Shown here: one piece after another, positions 17,340-24,969 of the stretch
How the letters are laid out: each line of letters begins with the position of its first letter
How positions within the stretch are numbered: the first letter of the stretch is position 1
From: CAZDXJ01 sp964509475
GTDB taxonomy: Bacteria; Pseudomonadota; Gammaproteobacteria; Methylococcales; Methylomonadaceae
Direction: 5' to 3'
Length of the DNA: 29,867 nt
NCBI GenBank assembly: GCA_964509475.1
Contig: CAZDXJ010000029.1
Location: 1-29,867, forward strand
The notes under the pieces: model-generated
What the model was told of the DNA's origin: nothing
Seen by the model: the letters and a program-made list of their open reading frames with translations, nothing else
Databases searched by the model: none
Translations under genes and position numbers: made by a program

Positions 17340-18395
17340 ATGTGTAATTTCGATACCAAACCTTTTTATTTTCATTTATCGGTTGTTTGGCTGTTGGCTG
17401 TATCGCTGTTGTCTCTGACAGCTTGTGATACAGTCAACACAAATGAGTCCTATCAATTCAGTTATTCCGGCATGACGATGGGCACTCGCTTCAATATCAA
17501 AGTACCCATTTTGCCGGAAGGCGTGGATACGGATAAATTAAAAAAACAGGTTCAGCAGTGTTTACACGAAATCGATGCCCGCATGTCCACTTATCTGGAG
17601 GATTCGGAATTATCGGAATTTAATCAAAATGTTTCTACGGACTGGCAGCCGGTTTCCAGGGCGCTGTATGATGTGCTGAATGAAGCGCAACGGATCAGTC
17701 GTTTATCCGATGGTGCATTTGATATTACGGTTGGGCCTTTGGTCAATTTATGGGGATTTGGACCGGATCCGATGGTTTTTGAGCCGCCGGCAGATTCGGC
17801 TATTCAGGCTTTGTTGGAACAAACCGGTTACCACTATCTCAAATTAAAAGAAAAGCCGTTAAGTGTCCGCAAGGAGAATCCGGAACTTTATCTGGATCTC
17901 TCGGCCCTGGCTAAAGGTTATGCGGTTGATCGAGTGGCCGGGTTACTGGAGGAACAGGGCATCAGCGATTTTTTGGTGGAAATTGGTGGTGAGTTAAGTC
18001 TGCGGGGGCATAACATCCAACGGCAGCCCTGGCGTATTGCGATAGAAAAACCGGCTGCCGATAAAAGAATGATCCAGCGGGTATTGTCCATTACGAATAT
18101 AGCGATTGCAACCTCGGGGGATTACAGGAATTTTTTTGAAACGGGCGGTATACGTTTTTCACATACGATTGATCCCAGAACGGGCCGGCCGATTCGTCAT
18201 AAGCTGGCTTCGGTGACGGTGTTGCGGGAAACGACGATGGAGGCGGATGCACTGGCAACTGCATTGATGGTGCTAGGCCCGGATGACGGTTTTCGTTTGG
18301 CTGAACAGGAACAGATAGCGGCTTTGTTTATAATCAAGAATGATGGCGGCTTTATCGAAAAAAGTACGCCGGCTTATATTCAACTGACACGGTGA
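17340..18395 (+). CDS. apbE: FAD:protein FMN transferase ApbE, lipoprotein
   Basis: ApbE attaches FMN through a phosphoester bond to the acceptor threonines of NqrB and NqrC. The N-terminus is a lipoprotein signal: a hydrophobic stretch ending in the lipobox LTAC, with the lipidated Cys at residue 29, which anchors it on the periplasmic side. Family motifs follow in order: GMTMGTRF, a DISALAKGYAVD-type segment (here DLSALAKGYAVD), GGEL, GDYRNFFE and SHTIDPRTGRPI. The 351-residue length is normal. The ATG at 17340 is preferred over a TTG at 17334; neither has a Shine-Dalgarno, and MITE copy 2 occupies the upstream sequence. Placement after nqrF and before nqrM is typical. Confidence 0.95.
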   Translation: MCNFDTKPFYFHLSVVWLLAVSLLSLTACDTVNTNESYQFSYSGMTMGTRFNIKVPILPEGVDTDKLKKQVQQCLHEIDARMSTYLEDSELSEFNQNVSTDWQPVSRALYDVLNEAQRISRLSDGAFDITVGPLVNLWGFGPDPMVFEPPADSAIQALLEQTGYHYLKLKEKPLSVRKENPELYLDLSALAKGYAVDRVAGLLEEQGISDFLVEIGGELSLRGHNIQRQPWRIAIEKPAADKRMIQRVLSITNIAIATSGDYRNFFETGGIRFSHTIDPRTGRPIRHKLASVTVLRETTMEADALATALMVLGPDDGFRLAEQEQIAALFIIKNDGGFIEKSTPAYIQLTR

Positions 18396-18580
18396 CAAAA
18401 ATGGCTTATTTTCTGGCAACATTTGTTTTTATGATTATTGTTATCGCCATTATGGCTGTTGGCGTGATTTTTGGCAGACGCGCCATTAAAGGTTCATGCG
18501 GCGGCGCGAATGGAGGGCAGTGCGTTTGCGTGAAAAAATGTGATAAACACAAAAAAATACAGACGGACGCTAAAATATAG
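18392..18580 (+). CDS. nqrM: Na+-NQR maturation protein NqrM
   Basis: This small protein is needed to deliver iron to the NqrD/NqrE centre. The product is up to 62 residues: a single membrane helix (FLATFVFMIIVIAIMAVGVIFG), then IKGSCGG and a cysteine-rich tail (CVCVKKC), the four conserved cysteines of the former DUF539 family. The GTG at 18392 overlaps the apbE stop (GTGA), suggesting coupled translation; an ATG at 18401 would remove three residues and is also plausible. No Shine-Dalgarno decides between them. Confidence 0.93.
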   Translation: MTKMAYFLATFVFMIIVIAIMAVGVIFGRRAIKGSCGGANGGQCVCVKKCDKHKKIQTDAKI

Positions 18581-18727
18581 CAATTTACCCGGCAAGAACT
18601 GGTATCATCCCGTATCAGGCCTGCCTAGGCAATGCAGAACAAATGCGGTTGTTCATGGCGTGCTTTTTGTTGTGTGTCTGAAGAAGATAGCAGGCTGAAG
18701 TTATTCAATTCAAGAGGAGTTATTTTT

Positions 18728-19129
18728 ATGTCTGAACTGGCGAAAATTACAGTTGCTGATTATATGTCAAAAAAGCCAATATCATTATCTCCGGATATGG
18801 ACGTTTTACAGGCAATCAACAAATTATTGATCCACCGCGTACCGAACGCTCCGGTTATCGATAGCACCGGCAACCTGGTCGGTATGTTTTCAGAAAAAGA
18901 CGCCATGAAAGTGGTATTGGAAGCGGCTTACAATCAAGGTATGGCGGGTAAGGTGGAAGAGTTTATGAACAAGCAGACCCTGCCCCTGGATGTTTCAACC
19001 AGTGTTGTCGAAGCGGCGGAAAAGCTGCATACTGCGTCAGTTCGTTGTTTTCCAGTCTATGATGGTCCGGATTTGGTGGGAATAATCAGTCGCTCGGATG
19101 TATTGAGAGCCTTGGTTTCAATTCGCTAA
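18728..19129 (+). CDS. Two-CBS-domain protein
   Basis: The protein has 133 residues consisting almost entirely of a tandem CBS pair (about 8-65 and 75-130), which folds as a Bateman module that usually binds adenine nucleotides. Typical segments are VADYMSKKPISLSPDMDV, GMFSEKDAMK, VEEFMNKQTLPLDV and GIISRSDVLRAL. The start at 18728 is fixed by AGAGGAGT 8 bp upstream; a longer frame beginning at 18632 adds a cysteine-rich stretch with no family match. It stands alone as a gene, with no fused enzyme or channel, so its partner is unknown. Its position after nqrM may be chance. Confidence 0.9.
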   Translation: MSELAKITVADYMSKKPISLSPDMDVLQAINKLLIHRVPNAPVIDSTGNLVGMFSEKDAMKVVLEAAYNQGMAGKVEEFMNKQTLPLDVSTSVVEAAEKLHTASVRCFPVYDGPDLVGIISRSDVLRALVSIR

Positions 19130-19143
19130 ATAGATGTGCCATC

Positions 19144-19186
19144 GAGGGACGCTTAATGTCCCTCAATCGGTATCAAAACTGATTGA
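19144..19186. other. Two adjacent hairpins between the CBS gene and sbcB
   Basis: GAGGGAC, seven-base loop, GTCCCTC (19144-19164) is followed by TCAATC...GATTGA (19163-19186). Neither is followed by a clear U-run, so they are not convincing terminators. They lie just before the sbcB ATG at 19199 and could instead act in the sbcB leader. Confidence 0.4.
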
Positions 19187-19198
19187 GTTTAGCTTTTA

Positions 19199-20647
19199 AT
19201 GTCCACAACTTTCTATTGGCATGATTATGAAACGTTCGGGCTTGATCCGGTGCGGGATCGCCCGGCCCAATTTGCCGGTATACGGACCGATTTTGAACTG
19301 AATCCAATCGGTGATCCTTTAGTTATTTATTGCCAACCGGCAATGGATTATTTGCCTCAGCCTGAGGCTTGTCTGGTAACGGGCATTACGCCGCAGCTGG
19401 CTTTGCAAAAAGGCATCCCGGAAGCTGAGTTCATTGCCTTGATTCATCAGCAAATGGCCCAGGCGCAGACCTGTAGTGCAGGTTATAATAATTTGCGCTT
19501 CGATGATGAAGTAACGCGCAACCTTTTATACAGAAATTTTTATGATCCTTATGCCAGAGAGTGGCAAAATGGCAATTCCAGATGGGATTTGATTGATCTG
19601 ACCCGGGCGGCGCGGGCATTGCGTCCGGATGGTATTCAGTGGCCCTGCAATGAGGAGGGAGTTCCGAGTCTGCGTCTGGAACATTTGACCCAGGCGAATG
19701 GTTTGCAGCACGGATCAGCTCATGACGCTTTGTCGGATGTCTATGCGACCATTGAATTTGCACGCCTGTTAAAGCGAACCCAGGCAAGATTGTTTCAATT
19801 TGTATTGAACAATCGCAGCAAGGACCGGGTTCTGGCCTTGCTAAAGCTGGGTTCAATGCAACCACTCGTTCATGTTTCGGGCATGTATCCGGCTTCGACA
19901 GGGAATTTGGCCGTTGTACTTCCGCTATGTCAACATCCACGCAATACAAACGGTGTTCTGGTTTATGATTTATCCGTTGATCCGGAACCGATGCTGTCGT
20001 TGCCAGCCGATATCATACATCAATGTGTGTTTACGGCAGCGGATGAGTTGCCGGAGGGCTTGCAAAGAATTCCACTCAAGACCGTACATATCAATAAATG
20101 TCCTGTACTGGCGCCGATGTCGGTATTGCGGCGGCAGGACAGCGAACGTTTGAATATCGATCCGGGATTATGTCAAAAACATTTACAGCAGATAAAAAAC
20201 AGTGTTGATTTAATTGAAAAGTTAAATCTCACTTTTACGATGACTGCTTTTGATGAGGAAACTGATCCGGATTTGATGTTGTACAGTGGCGGTTTTTTCA
20301 GTGAAAAAGACAGGCAGCTCATTGCAAAAATCCGGCAGACTGATGTGGATAAACTTGCAGCATTTCGTTTGGATTTCAGCGATCGGCGTTTGCCGGAAAT
20401 GTTATTCCGCTACCGTGCACGCAATTTCCCAAAAACTTTGACCGAGCAAGAACAAAAACGTTGGCGATGTTATTGTCTTGATAAATTGATCGGGGCAGGC
20501 AATGAAGATGACGGCGAGGCGAGTCTTTATGAGGCTTACAAGCAAAAGTTGTCGGGTTTAAAAGAATCCGGATTGGCTGAGCAGAATTTACCGATATTGC
20601 ATGATCTTGCGGTTTATGCCGATGATTTAATTGCCAGCCTGCAATGA
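19199..20647 (+). CDS. sbcB: Exodeoxyribonuclease I
   Basis: This DEDDh 3'-5' exonuclease degrades single-stranded DNA and acts in recombination and mismatch repair. The 482-residue protein has the family opening FYWHDYETFGLDPVRDRPAQ, with the catalytic Asp9 and Glu11, then GYNNLRFDDEV and the DEDDh histidine motif HGSAHDALSDVYATI. The C-terminal portion carries LPEMLFRYRARNFP, typical of ExoI. The length is close to the E. coli enzyme (475). The stop overlaps the start of a cupin gene (ATGA). Confidence 0.97.
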   Translation: MSTTFYWHDYETFGLDPVRDRPAQFAGIRTDFELNPIGDPLVIYCQPAMDYLPQPEACLVTGITPQLALQKGIPEAEFIALIHQQMAQAQTCSAGYNNLRFDDEVTRNLLYRNFYDPYAREWQNGNSRWDLIDLTRAARALRPDGIQWPCNEEGVPSLRLEHLTQANGLQHGSAHDALSDVYATIEFARLLKRTQARLFQFVLNNRSKDRVLALLKLGSMQPLVHVSGMYPASTGNLAVVLPLCQHPRNTNGVLVYDLSVDPEPMLSLPADIIHQCVFTAADELPEGLQRIPLKTVHINKCPVLAPMSVLRRQDSERLNIDPGLCQKHLQQIKNSVDLIEKLNLTFTMTAFDEETDPDLMLYSGGFFSEKDRQLIAKIRQTDVDKLAAFRLDFSDRRLPEMLFRYRARNFPKTLTEQEQKRWRCYCLDKLIGAGNEDDGEASLYEAYKQKLSGLKESGLAEQNLPILHDLAVYADDLIASLQ

Positions 20648-20985
20648 ATTTACATACAAAAAACCTGTTTGCGCAAATACCTGAGCGCTTTTCAGAAGAA
20701 ATCTTTACGGCATTGCTGGAAAATCCGTATGTCCGCATTGAAAGAATCGTTTCCAAAGGACATTGCAGTGCTGAAGGTCATTGGTATGATCAGGATTGGG
20801 ACGAATGGGTTCTGCTCTTGCAAGGGCAGGCGGTTATTCGGTTTGTCGGTGGTCAAACACGGTCTATGGGGCGTGGTGATTATCTGTATATCCCGGCGCA
20901 TACCCGGCATCGCGTTCAGTGGACCGATCCAGATATGGACAATATCTGGCTGGCCATTCACCTTCGGCCCGATGCAGAAGGCTGA
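20644..20985 (+). CDS. Small cupin-domain protein
   Basis: The 113-residue protein is essentially one cupin barrel. Motif 1 is degenerate (HWYDQDWDEWVLLLQG) and motif 2 reads GDYLYIPAHTRHRVQW, giving His and Glu residues suited to metal binding. Substrate and reaction are not identifiable. It overlaps sbcB by 4 bp and so is co-translated with it. It runs convergently into the BASS transporter gene, with only 14 bp between the two stop codons and no clear bidirectional terminator. Confidence 0.85.
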   Translation: MNLHTKNLFAQIPERFSEEIFTALLENPYVRIERIVSKGHCSAEGHWYDQDWDEWVLLLQGQAVIRFVGGQTRSMGRGDYLYIPAHTRHRVQWTDPDMDNIWLAIHLRPDAEG

Positions 20986-20999
20986 ATCTTTTGATACCG

Positions 21000-21914
21000 T
21001 TATTGTGGTTCTTGTCGGTAACGCCACCAAGAAGCCAGTACAGAGCCGGAAATATTGTGCCAAATACTGAACAGGGCACCCGGTAATGCTGCCAGTGCTG
21101 AAAAATATTTGATGGCCAGGGCGACACTGAGTCCGGAATTTTGCATGCCGACTTCAATGCAGATTGTGCGGCAGGTAGTGGCATCGTATTTCAACAAATA
21201 AGGGATCAGATAACCGGCGCACAAGCCGATGAGATTGTGCAAAACAATAGCGGCAAGCAAAGGGGTTTGCAACTCGTTTAGGTTGTGCTGATTCAATGCG
21301 ACGATAATCGCAATGATCGACAGGATGGCCAGGCTGGAAATCGATGGCAGGAAAGGCTGAATTCTGGCGGTGGATCGGGTAAAAAATGAATTCAGCACAC
21401 AGCCGCTAATAACCGGAATCAGAACGATAGTCAGGATACTTTCCATCATGGATTCCACCGGTACCGGAATGGAGCGATATAAGTATAAATAAGTCAATGC
21501 CGGCATAACCACAACAGAGGATAACGTTGATGTCATCGTCATCAATATGGACAAGGCGACATTACCTTTAGCCAGATAACAAATCACGTTGGAGGCTGTT
21601 CCGCCGGCAGTACTGCCTAACAAAACCATGCCAACCAATAATTCTTCCGGCAGTTTGAATATTTTGGCAATGAGCCAGGCAAAAAACGGCATACAAATAA
21701 ACTGGATGCCTACACCAATTGCTATGACCTGAGGACTTTGCAAAACCGCTTTGAAATTTTGCCAGTTCAAGGTCATGCCCATGCTGAACATGATAAGTGA
21801 TAACAGCGGAATAATTGCGGGTTTCAGGCGGACGAAGTGTTCGGGGAAAAAGAAAGCGATAGCGGACAGTCCTATCGCCCAGATTGGAAAGGAAGCGACC
21901 CAAAAACGGCTCAT
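21000..21914 (-). CDS. BASS-family (bile acid:sodium symporter-like) transporter
   Basis: The 304-residue polytopic membrane protein has about nine to ten helices. The family signature region is clear: LLGSTAGGTASNVICYLAKGN in the middle (the unwound-helix Na+ site) and a later EVGMQNSGLSVALA crossover motif. Bacterial members carry organic anions such as pantoate, pyruvate or 2-keto acids with Na+; the substrate here is unknown. A Na+-coupled carrier fits a cell that has Na+-NQR. The related arsenite exporter ACR3 was considered because of the nearby ars-type genes, but its cysteine-containing helix-4 motif is absent. The start overlaps the end of the DUF2905 gene by 4 bp. Confidence 0.9.
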   Translation of the reverse strand: MSRFWVASFPIWAIGLSAIAFFFPEHFVRLKPAIIPLLSLIMFSMGMTLNWQNFKAVLQSPQVIAIGVGIQFICMPFFAWLIAKIFKLPEELLVGMVLLGSTAGGTASNVICYLAKGNVALSILMTMTSTLSSVVVMPALTYLYLYRSIPVPVESMMESILTIVLIPVISGCVLNSFFTRSTARIQPFLPSISSLAILSIIAIIVALNQHNLNELQTPLLAAIVLHNLIGLCAGYLIPYLLKYDATTCRTICIEVGMQNSGLSVALAIKYFSALAALPGALFSIWHNISGSVLASWWRYRQEPQ

Positions 21915-22126
21915 TTCCGGAAAAAGAGGTTCAGGATAATGGATAAAACAATACTGATGACAAGCATTGACGTGATTGGAATAAAAATAAAGCTTTTATC
22001 ATTTTCAATCTTGATATCGCCGGGCAATTTCCCGAACCAACTTATTAACCACGGAGCATAACGGAGAACCAGTCCGAGCGTGGTTATGAAAATGCCTAAT
22101 CCGATTAAAAATTTGCCGATGTTCAT
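21911..22126 (-). CDS. DUF2905 small membrane protein
   Basis: The 71-residue protein has two helices (about 5-25 and 48-68) joined by a loop reading WFGKLPGDIKIEN. The GxLPGDI loop is the hallmark of DUF2905, a family of unknown function. It overlaps the downstream transporter by 4 bp, so the two form a small operon. No strong Shine-Dalgarno is seen. Confidence 0.9.
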   Translation of the reverse strand: MNIGKFLIGLGIFITTLGLVLRYAPWLISWFGKLPGDIKIENDKSFIFIPITSMLVISIVLSIILNLFFRK

Positions 22127-22205
22127 GGTCTAATTGTAAAACAGAAAATTATCGGGCGAAAAGACAGTATTTGGAATATTGATGATCGGTTTTTTTGAAA
22201 ATCGC

Positions 22206-22263
22206 TGCAAACAATGCGTGGATAGGTACACGCAGTGGGTTTTACAGTAATGGGGCTGTTTGC
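22206..22263. other. Nested inverted repeats in the DUF2905 upstream gap
   Basis: GCAAACA (22206-22212) pairs with TGTTTGC (22257-22263), enclosing TGCGTG (22215-22220) and CACGCA (22229-22234). It lies in the gap between the hypothetical membrane protein gene and DUF2905. It could be a weak terminator for the former or a small structured leader; no U-run decides it. Nothing else is recognised in 22127-22325. Confidence 0.35.
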
Positions 22264-22325
22264 AATAAGCTCTATATGGAACAGAACAGGTGTTGTCCCG
22301 AAAGAGAGGAGGGTGGTGTCAATCA

Positions 22326-22829
22326 TTAAAACTGCAGCATCATGAAGGTTCCACCGTATGTGGCCAAGGTATAGCTAAAAGAAAGGATGAATGAAGCCAG
22401 TTTGCTTATGGACAGTAATTGCCTTATCAGATGGCTGATGATGGATAAATACCAGAAAATGTATAAAACGACCAAAATGCCGCAAACATACATCGATACG
22501 ATATCATTGAAAAAATCCAGCCATACCGCTATCGGCAGCATGAGTATGAAAATGACAATTTCGCAGATAATAAATGCGGTGAAAGTCTGTACAAAAGATG
22601 AAAATTTACCGGCAAATATCAATAAAACAAAAATGATGATCGTCGTGAAAACGATTTCGATAAGCGATTCGAAAAATGCACCAATGGGTTCACTGATATT
22701 CGCTTGAATAAGAAAACTAACCACTAAATAAATGATTAGCGACGTTTGTAAAAAAGGAACAGATTTCGGAAGCTCATAAAGAGAACCTCTGAACAGGCAG
22801 AATTTCAAGTATTGTTTGAAATATTCCAT
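22326..22829 (-). CDS. Hypothetical membrane protein
   Basis: I do not recognise this family. The 167-residue protein has an amphipathic N-terminus (KQYLKFCLFRGSLYELPKS), then four to five hydrophobic helices (about 28-43, 58-75, 83-105, 110-130 and 145-165). The pattern resembles Yip1-type or other small polytopic proteins, but no signature is conclusive. The start lacks a Shine-Dalgarno and is preceded by a tandem TACGTCA heptamer (22835-22848). Base composition is more A/T-rich than in its neighbours. It is likely a real gene because the hydrophobic pattern runs its whole length. Confidence 0.65.
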   Translation of the reverse strand: MEYFKQYLKFCLFRGSLYELPKSVPFLQTSLIIYLVVSFLIQANISEPIGAFFESLIEIVFTTIIIFVLLIFAGKFSSFVQTFTAFIICEIVIFILMLPIAVWLDFFNDIVSMYVCGILVVLYIFWYLSIISHLIRQLLSISKLASFILSFSYTLATYGGTFMMLQF

Positions 22830-23088
22830 AGTCTTACGTCATACGTCAAAAATGATTTGGTAAATGTTATTTTTGTTATTTTGCGTGGAGAAGTTATAAG
22901 ATAAGTAGCGTCATAATAAAACAGTTTGCTCCTTCTGCATAGCGGTTAAAAAATCATCTTCGATTAACTTTGTCAGTATTACATAACTTTAACGCTAACG
23001 GTATAAAAATCAACTGTGACATGGTATTGTTGCATTTGTTTTATGAAATAATGCATTGCCGGAAAGGTTGAAATTGTAAGCTGATTTT
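22830..23088. other. A/T-rich intergenic region, nothing recognised
   Basis: There are 259 bp between the hypothetical membrane protein and the TIGR04282-type gene. It holds the heptamer tandem noted at 22835-22848. I see no gene, no clear terminator and no convincing promoter pair. Confidence 0.4.
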
Positions 23089-23715
23089 TCAATTGTTTTC
23101 CATTTGGTGGAACCTTTCAAGGTCTGCGGGCGTATCAATATCCCATTGTTGCCGTATTTGATGGTATTGTAAATTCAATTGCTTTATACGGGAAGTCGTT
23201 GTTTTGAATACCGATGAACTGCCCCAGGCTATATCAGAAAATATTTCCGGGCAGGGTCGGGTAAGGCCGATGAGGGTATAACCGCCGTCTTCTGCTGGAG
23301 CAAGCACGATATCATGATTTTGCTTTAATGCCTGGATTGCATCGTACAAATCGGCTTTGGTCAAACTGGGGCAATCGCAGCCGATCAAAACAACTTGCCT
23401 GAATGATTTTAATGTGGTGCAGAATGCTTGGTGCATGCGGGTACCGAGATTGCCGGAAAGCTGTTGATGTAATGAGAGCCGATAGGTTTCGGCGCAGGTT
23501 TTGAAAAATGGAAAATCGGTCGAAGGACTGCACCATAGTTGTACAGGGGCCAATTGAGCCTGGCTGACTAAAGATAAGGTGTGTCGGGTCAGGCGAATAT
23601 GAATATCGGCGGCTTCAATATCGCTATAAATTGGGGTTAAACGGGTTTTAACCTGGCCGGGTACAGGCGCTTTGCAAAAAACCAAAATAACAGCATCGGA
23701 ATGTAAGTAATTCAT
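23089..23715 (-). CDS. TIGR04282-type glycosyltransferase (DUF2064)
   Basis: This is a 208-residue nucleotidyltransferase-like GT-A fold. Motifs are FCKAPVPGQVKTRL near the N-terminus (the nucleotide-binding loop with Lys and Arg), GDCPSLT-type acidic motif (here GCDCPSLTKADL), APAEDGGYTLIGL and a C-terminal WDIDTPADLERF. This is the DUF2064 pattern, which annotation pipelines name arsenosugar biosynthesis glycosyltransferase because it so often neighbours ArsM and ArsS; direct biochemical proof is lacking as far as I know. It is separated from the rest of the cluster by a 462-bp repeat island, so it may have its own promoter. Confidence 0.85.
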   Translation of the reverse strand: MNYLHSDAVILVFCKAPVPGQVKTRLTPIYSDIEAADIHIRLTRHTLSLVSQAQLAPVQLWCSPSTDFPFFKTCAETYRLSLHQQLSGNLGTRMHQAFCTTLKSFRQVVLIGCDCPSLTKADLYDAIQALKQNHDIVLAPAEDGGYTLIGLTRPCPEIFSDIAWGSSSVFKTTTSRIKQLNLQYHQIRQQWDIDTPADLERFHQMENN

Positions 23716-23779
23716 TGTTTAAATTTGGATCAGGAGAGTTCTGTTACAAAGGACAAAACAAGTGTTGAGATAGGCCTGA

Positions 23780-23815
23780 TATATACTCTGCGCGGGCACG
23801 GATGCGGAAAATGAA
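23780..23815 (+). repeat. Diverged copy (B1) of the 52-bp dispersed repeat
   Basis: ATATACT, then CGCGGGCACGG and TGCGGA match the copies at 24106-24157 and 29816-29867 in order and spacing, with several mismatches. The similarity fades after about 36 bp, so this is a partial or decayed copy. It marks one side of the repeat island within the 23716-24177 gap. Confidence 0.5.
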
Positions 23816-23888
23816 CCGGCCATCGGAGCCACTGCCATTAAGTCAAGAAAATATGATTTGGGTGCCGGTGCGGCTTGCCGTACTGTGC

Positions 23889-23955
23889 GGATAAATCCAG
23901 CTTTTCTGCGAATGGCTGGATAAATCCAGCTTTTCAATGAAGGGCTGGATAAATC
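23889..23955. repeat. Tandem repeat, 29-bp period, palindromic core
   Basis: GGATAAATCCAGCTTTTC starts at 23889 and again at 23918; a third, degenerate unit starts at 23947 (GGATAAATCCA). GCTGGAT-AA-ATCCAGC is itself a palindrome, so each unit can form a hairpin. No coding meaning is seen. Confidence 0.75.
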
Positions 23956-23994
23956 CATTCAACAAAAGGGCTTAACTTAATGGCAATGGGTAAG

Positions 23995-24032
23995 GGCAAG
24001 CCCAGCTCTTCCGTGGAAGGGCTGGGCAAGCC
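23995..24032. repeat. 38-bp palindromic repeat, second copy
   Basis: Identical over 38 bp to 4982-5019: GGCAAGCC at each end of a CCCAGC..CTTCC/GGAAG..GCTGGG hairpin. Here it is free-standing rather than inside the MITE, which shows that it is an independent repeat. Confidence 0.8.
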
Positions 24033-24105
24033 GCCTGCCAACAACTCCCAACTGCCTGATCATTTTCCGCCTTCATAACCGTGCGGCGTGTAAAAACACT
24101 CTTGA

Positions 24106-24157
24106 ACCCCAACAACGGCTATTTTCAAAATCCGCAATCGTGACTGCGTGAAGTATA
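24106..24157 (-). repeat. 52-bp dispersed repeat, copy B2
   Basis: Read on the minus strand it begins TATACTTCACGC and ends GTTGTTGGGGT. It differs from the plus-strand copy at 29816-29867 at three of 52 positions. It lies just past the 3' end of the sterol-desaturase-family gene. Confidence 0.85.
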
Positions 24158-24177
24158 GATACGTTGGTTTTTTTCCT

Positions 24178-24969
24178 TCATCGATTACGTAAATGCCGAA
24201 AGGGCAGCAGCAGTAGTTTGGTAAAACCCAGTTCCACCGCATTCCGAAAACCCTTGAGTCCAAGTTGCAGGCTGGTCTGGGCTTGATGAGGGTGGGCCGT
24301 GTAGGTATTACACAGGCGATCCCACAAGGAAATGGAAAAACCGTAGTTACTGTCGGTTTCATCCGGCCGGCTGGAATGGTGAATGCGATGCATATCGGGT
24401 GTAATCAGCAACCAGCGCAGCTTTTTATCGATGGTTTGCGGGATATCGACATTGCTGTGGTTAAATGTCGCACAAGCGTTCAGGATAATTTCAAAAGCAA
24501 TAACCGCCTGTGGTTCGGCGCCCAGCAGATAAATGCAGCCGACTTTGTAAGCCATTGACAAAGCGATTTCCAGTGGATGAAAACGTACGGCGGTGCTTGC
24601 ATCGAAATCCAGATCGGTATGATGTACTTGATGCAAGCGCCAAAGCCAGGACCATTTATGGGCGGCGATGTGCTGCAAATAAATGGCAAAATCCAGCAGC
24701 AACAGGCTGATTCCGATGTGCAACCAATGGGGCATGGTCAGCCATTGCAATAGCCCCCAATGCTGCGTGCTGGCGGACAGGGCCGTTTGATAAGCGATGG
24801 CGCCGACGCTGATGCGGATAAGCAGGGTATTCAGCGCGGCCAGACCGAAATTGATCGGCCAGCGCTGTATGCGGCGGTACTGCAATTGCCGGCGCGGACG
24901 CAAACATTCCCAGCTCAACATGATCGCCAGCATAAGCAATGCGGCGCCCAGACGAATCAAGGCTTCCAA
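24178..24969 (-). CDS. Sterol desaturase / fatty acid hydroxylase superfamily protein
   Basis: This is an integral membrane di-iron oxygenase of 263 residues with four helices. The eight-histidine pattern of the superfamily is complete: HIAAH (HX3H), HQVHH (HX2HH) and, near the C-terminus, HRIHH (HX2HH), with additional RFHP and FNHSN histidines. Members hydroxylate or desaturate lipid carbon chains, or cleave ether lipids. The substrate is not told by sequence. It overlaps the preceding glycosyltransferase gene by 13 bp and so belongs to the same transcript as the arsenosugar-type genes, where a lipid or arsenolipid substrate is an attractive but unproven idea. Confidence 0.9.
   Translation of the reverse strand: MEALIRLGAALLMLAIMLSWECLRPRRQLQYRRIQRWPINFGLAALNTLLIRISVGAIAYQTALSASTQHWGLLQWLTMPHWLHIGISLLLLDFAIYLQHIAAHKWSWLWRLHQVHHTDLDFDASTAVRFHPLEIALSMAYKVGCIYLLGAEPQAVIAFEIILNACATFNHSNVDIPQTIDKKLRWLLITPDMHRIHHSSRPDETDSNYGFSISLWDRLCNTYTAHPHQAQTSLQLGLKGFRNAVELGFTKLLLLPFRHLRNR

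Noticed and set aside
18632..18727. N-terminal extension of the CBS protein by 32 residues
   Set aside because: The ATG at 18728 has a strong Shine-Dalgarno and is followed at once by the first CBS domain; the extension has no family resemblance.
19144..19164. Hairpin after the CBS gene as an intrinsic terminator
   Set aside because: The stem is only 7 bp and no U-run follows it.
21000..21914. Transporter as an ACR3-type arsenite exporter linked to the ars-type genes
   Set aside because: The sequence carries the BASS GGTASNV motif and lacks the ACR3 cysteine motif; it is also 1.2 kb away from the cluster and paired with DUF2905.
23719..24362. Reading frames in the repeat island and over the 3' end of the hydroxylase gene
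   Set aside because: They are made of the palindromic repeats or are shadows of the hydroxylase gene, and show no domain.
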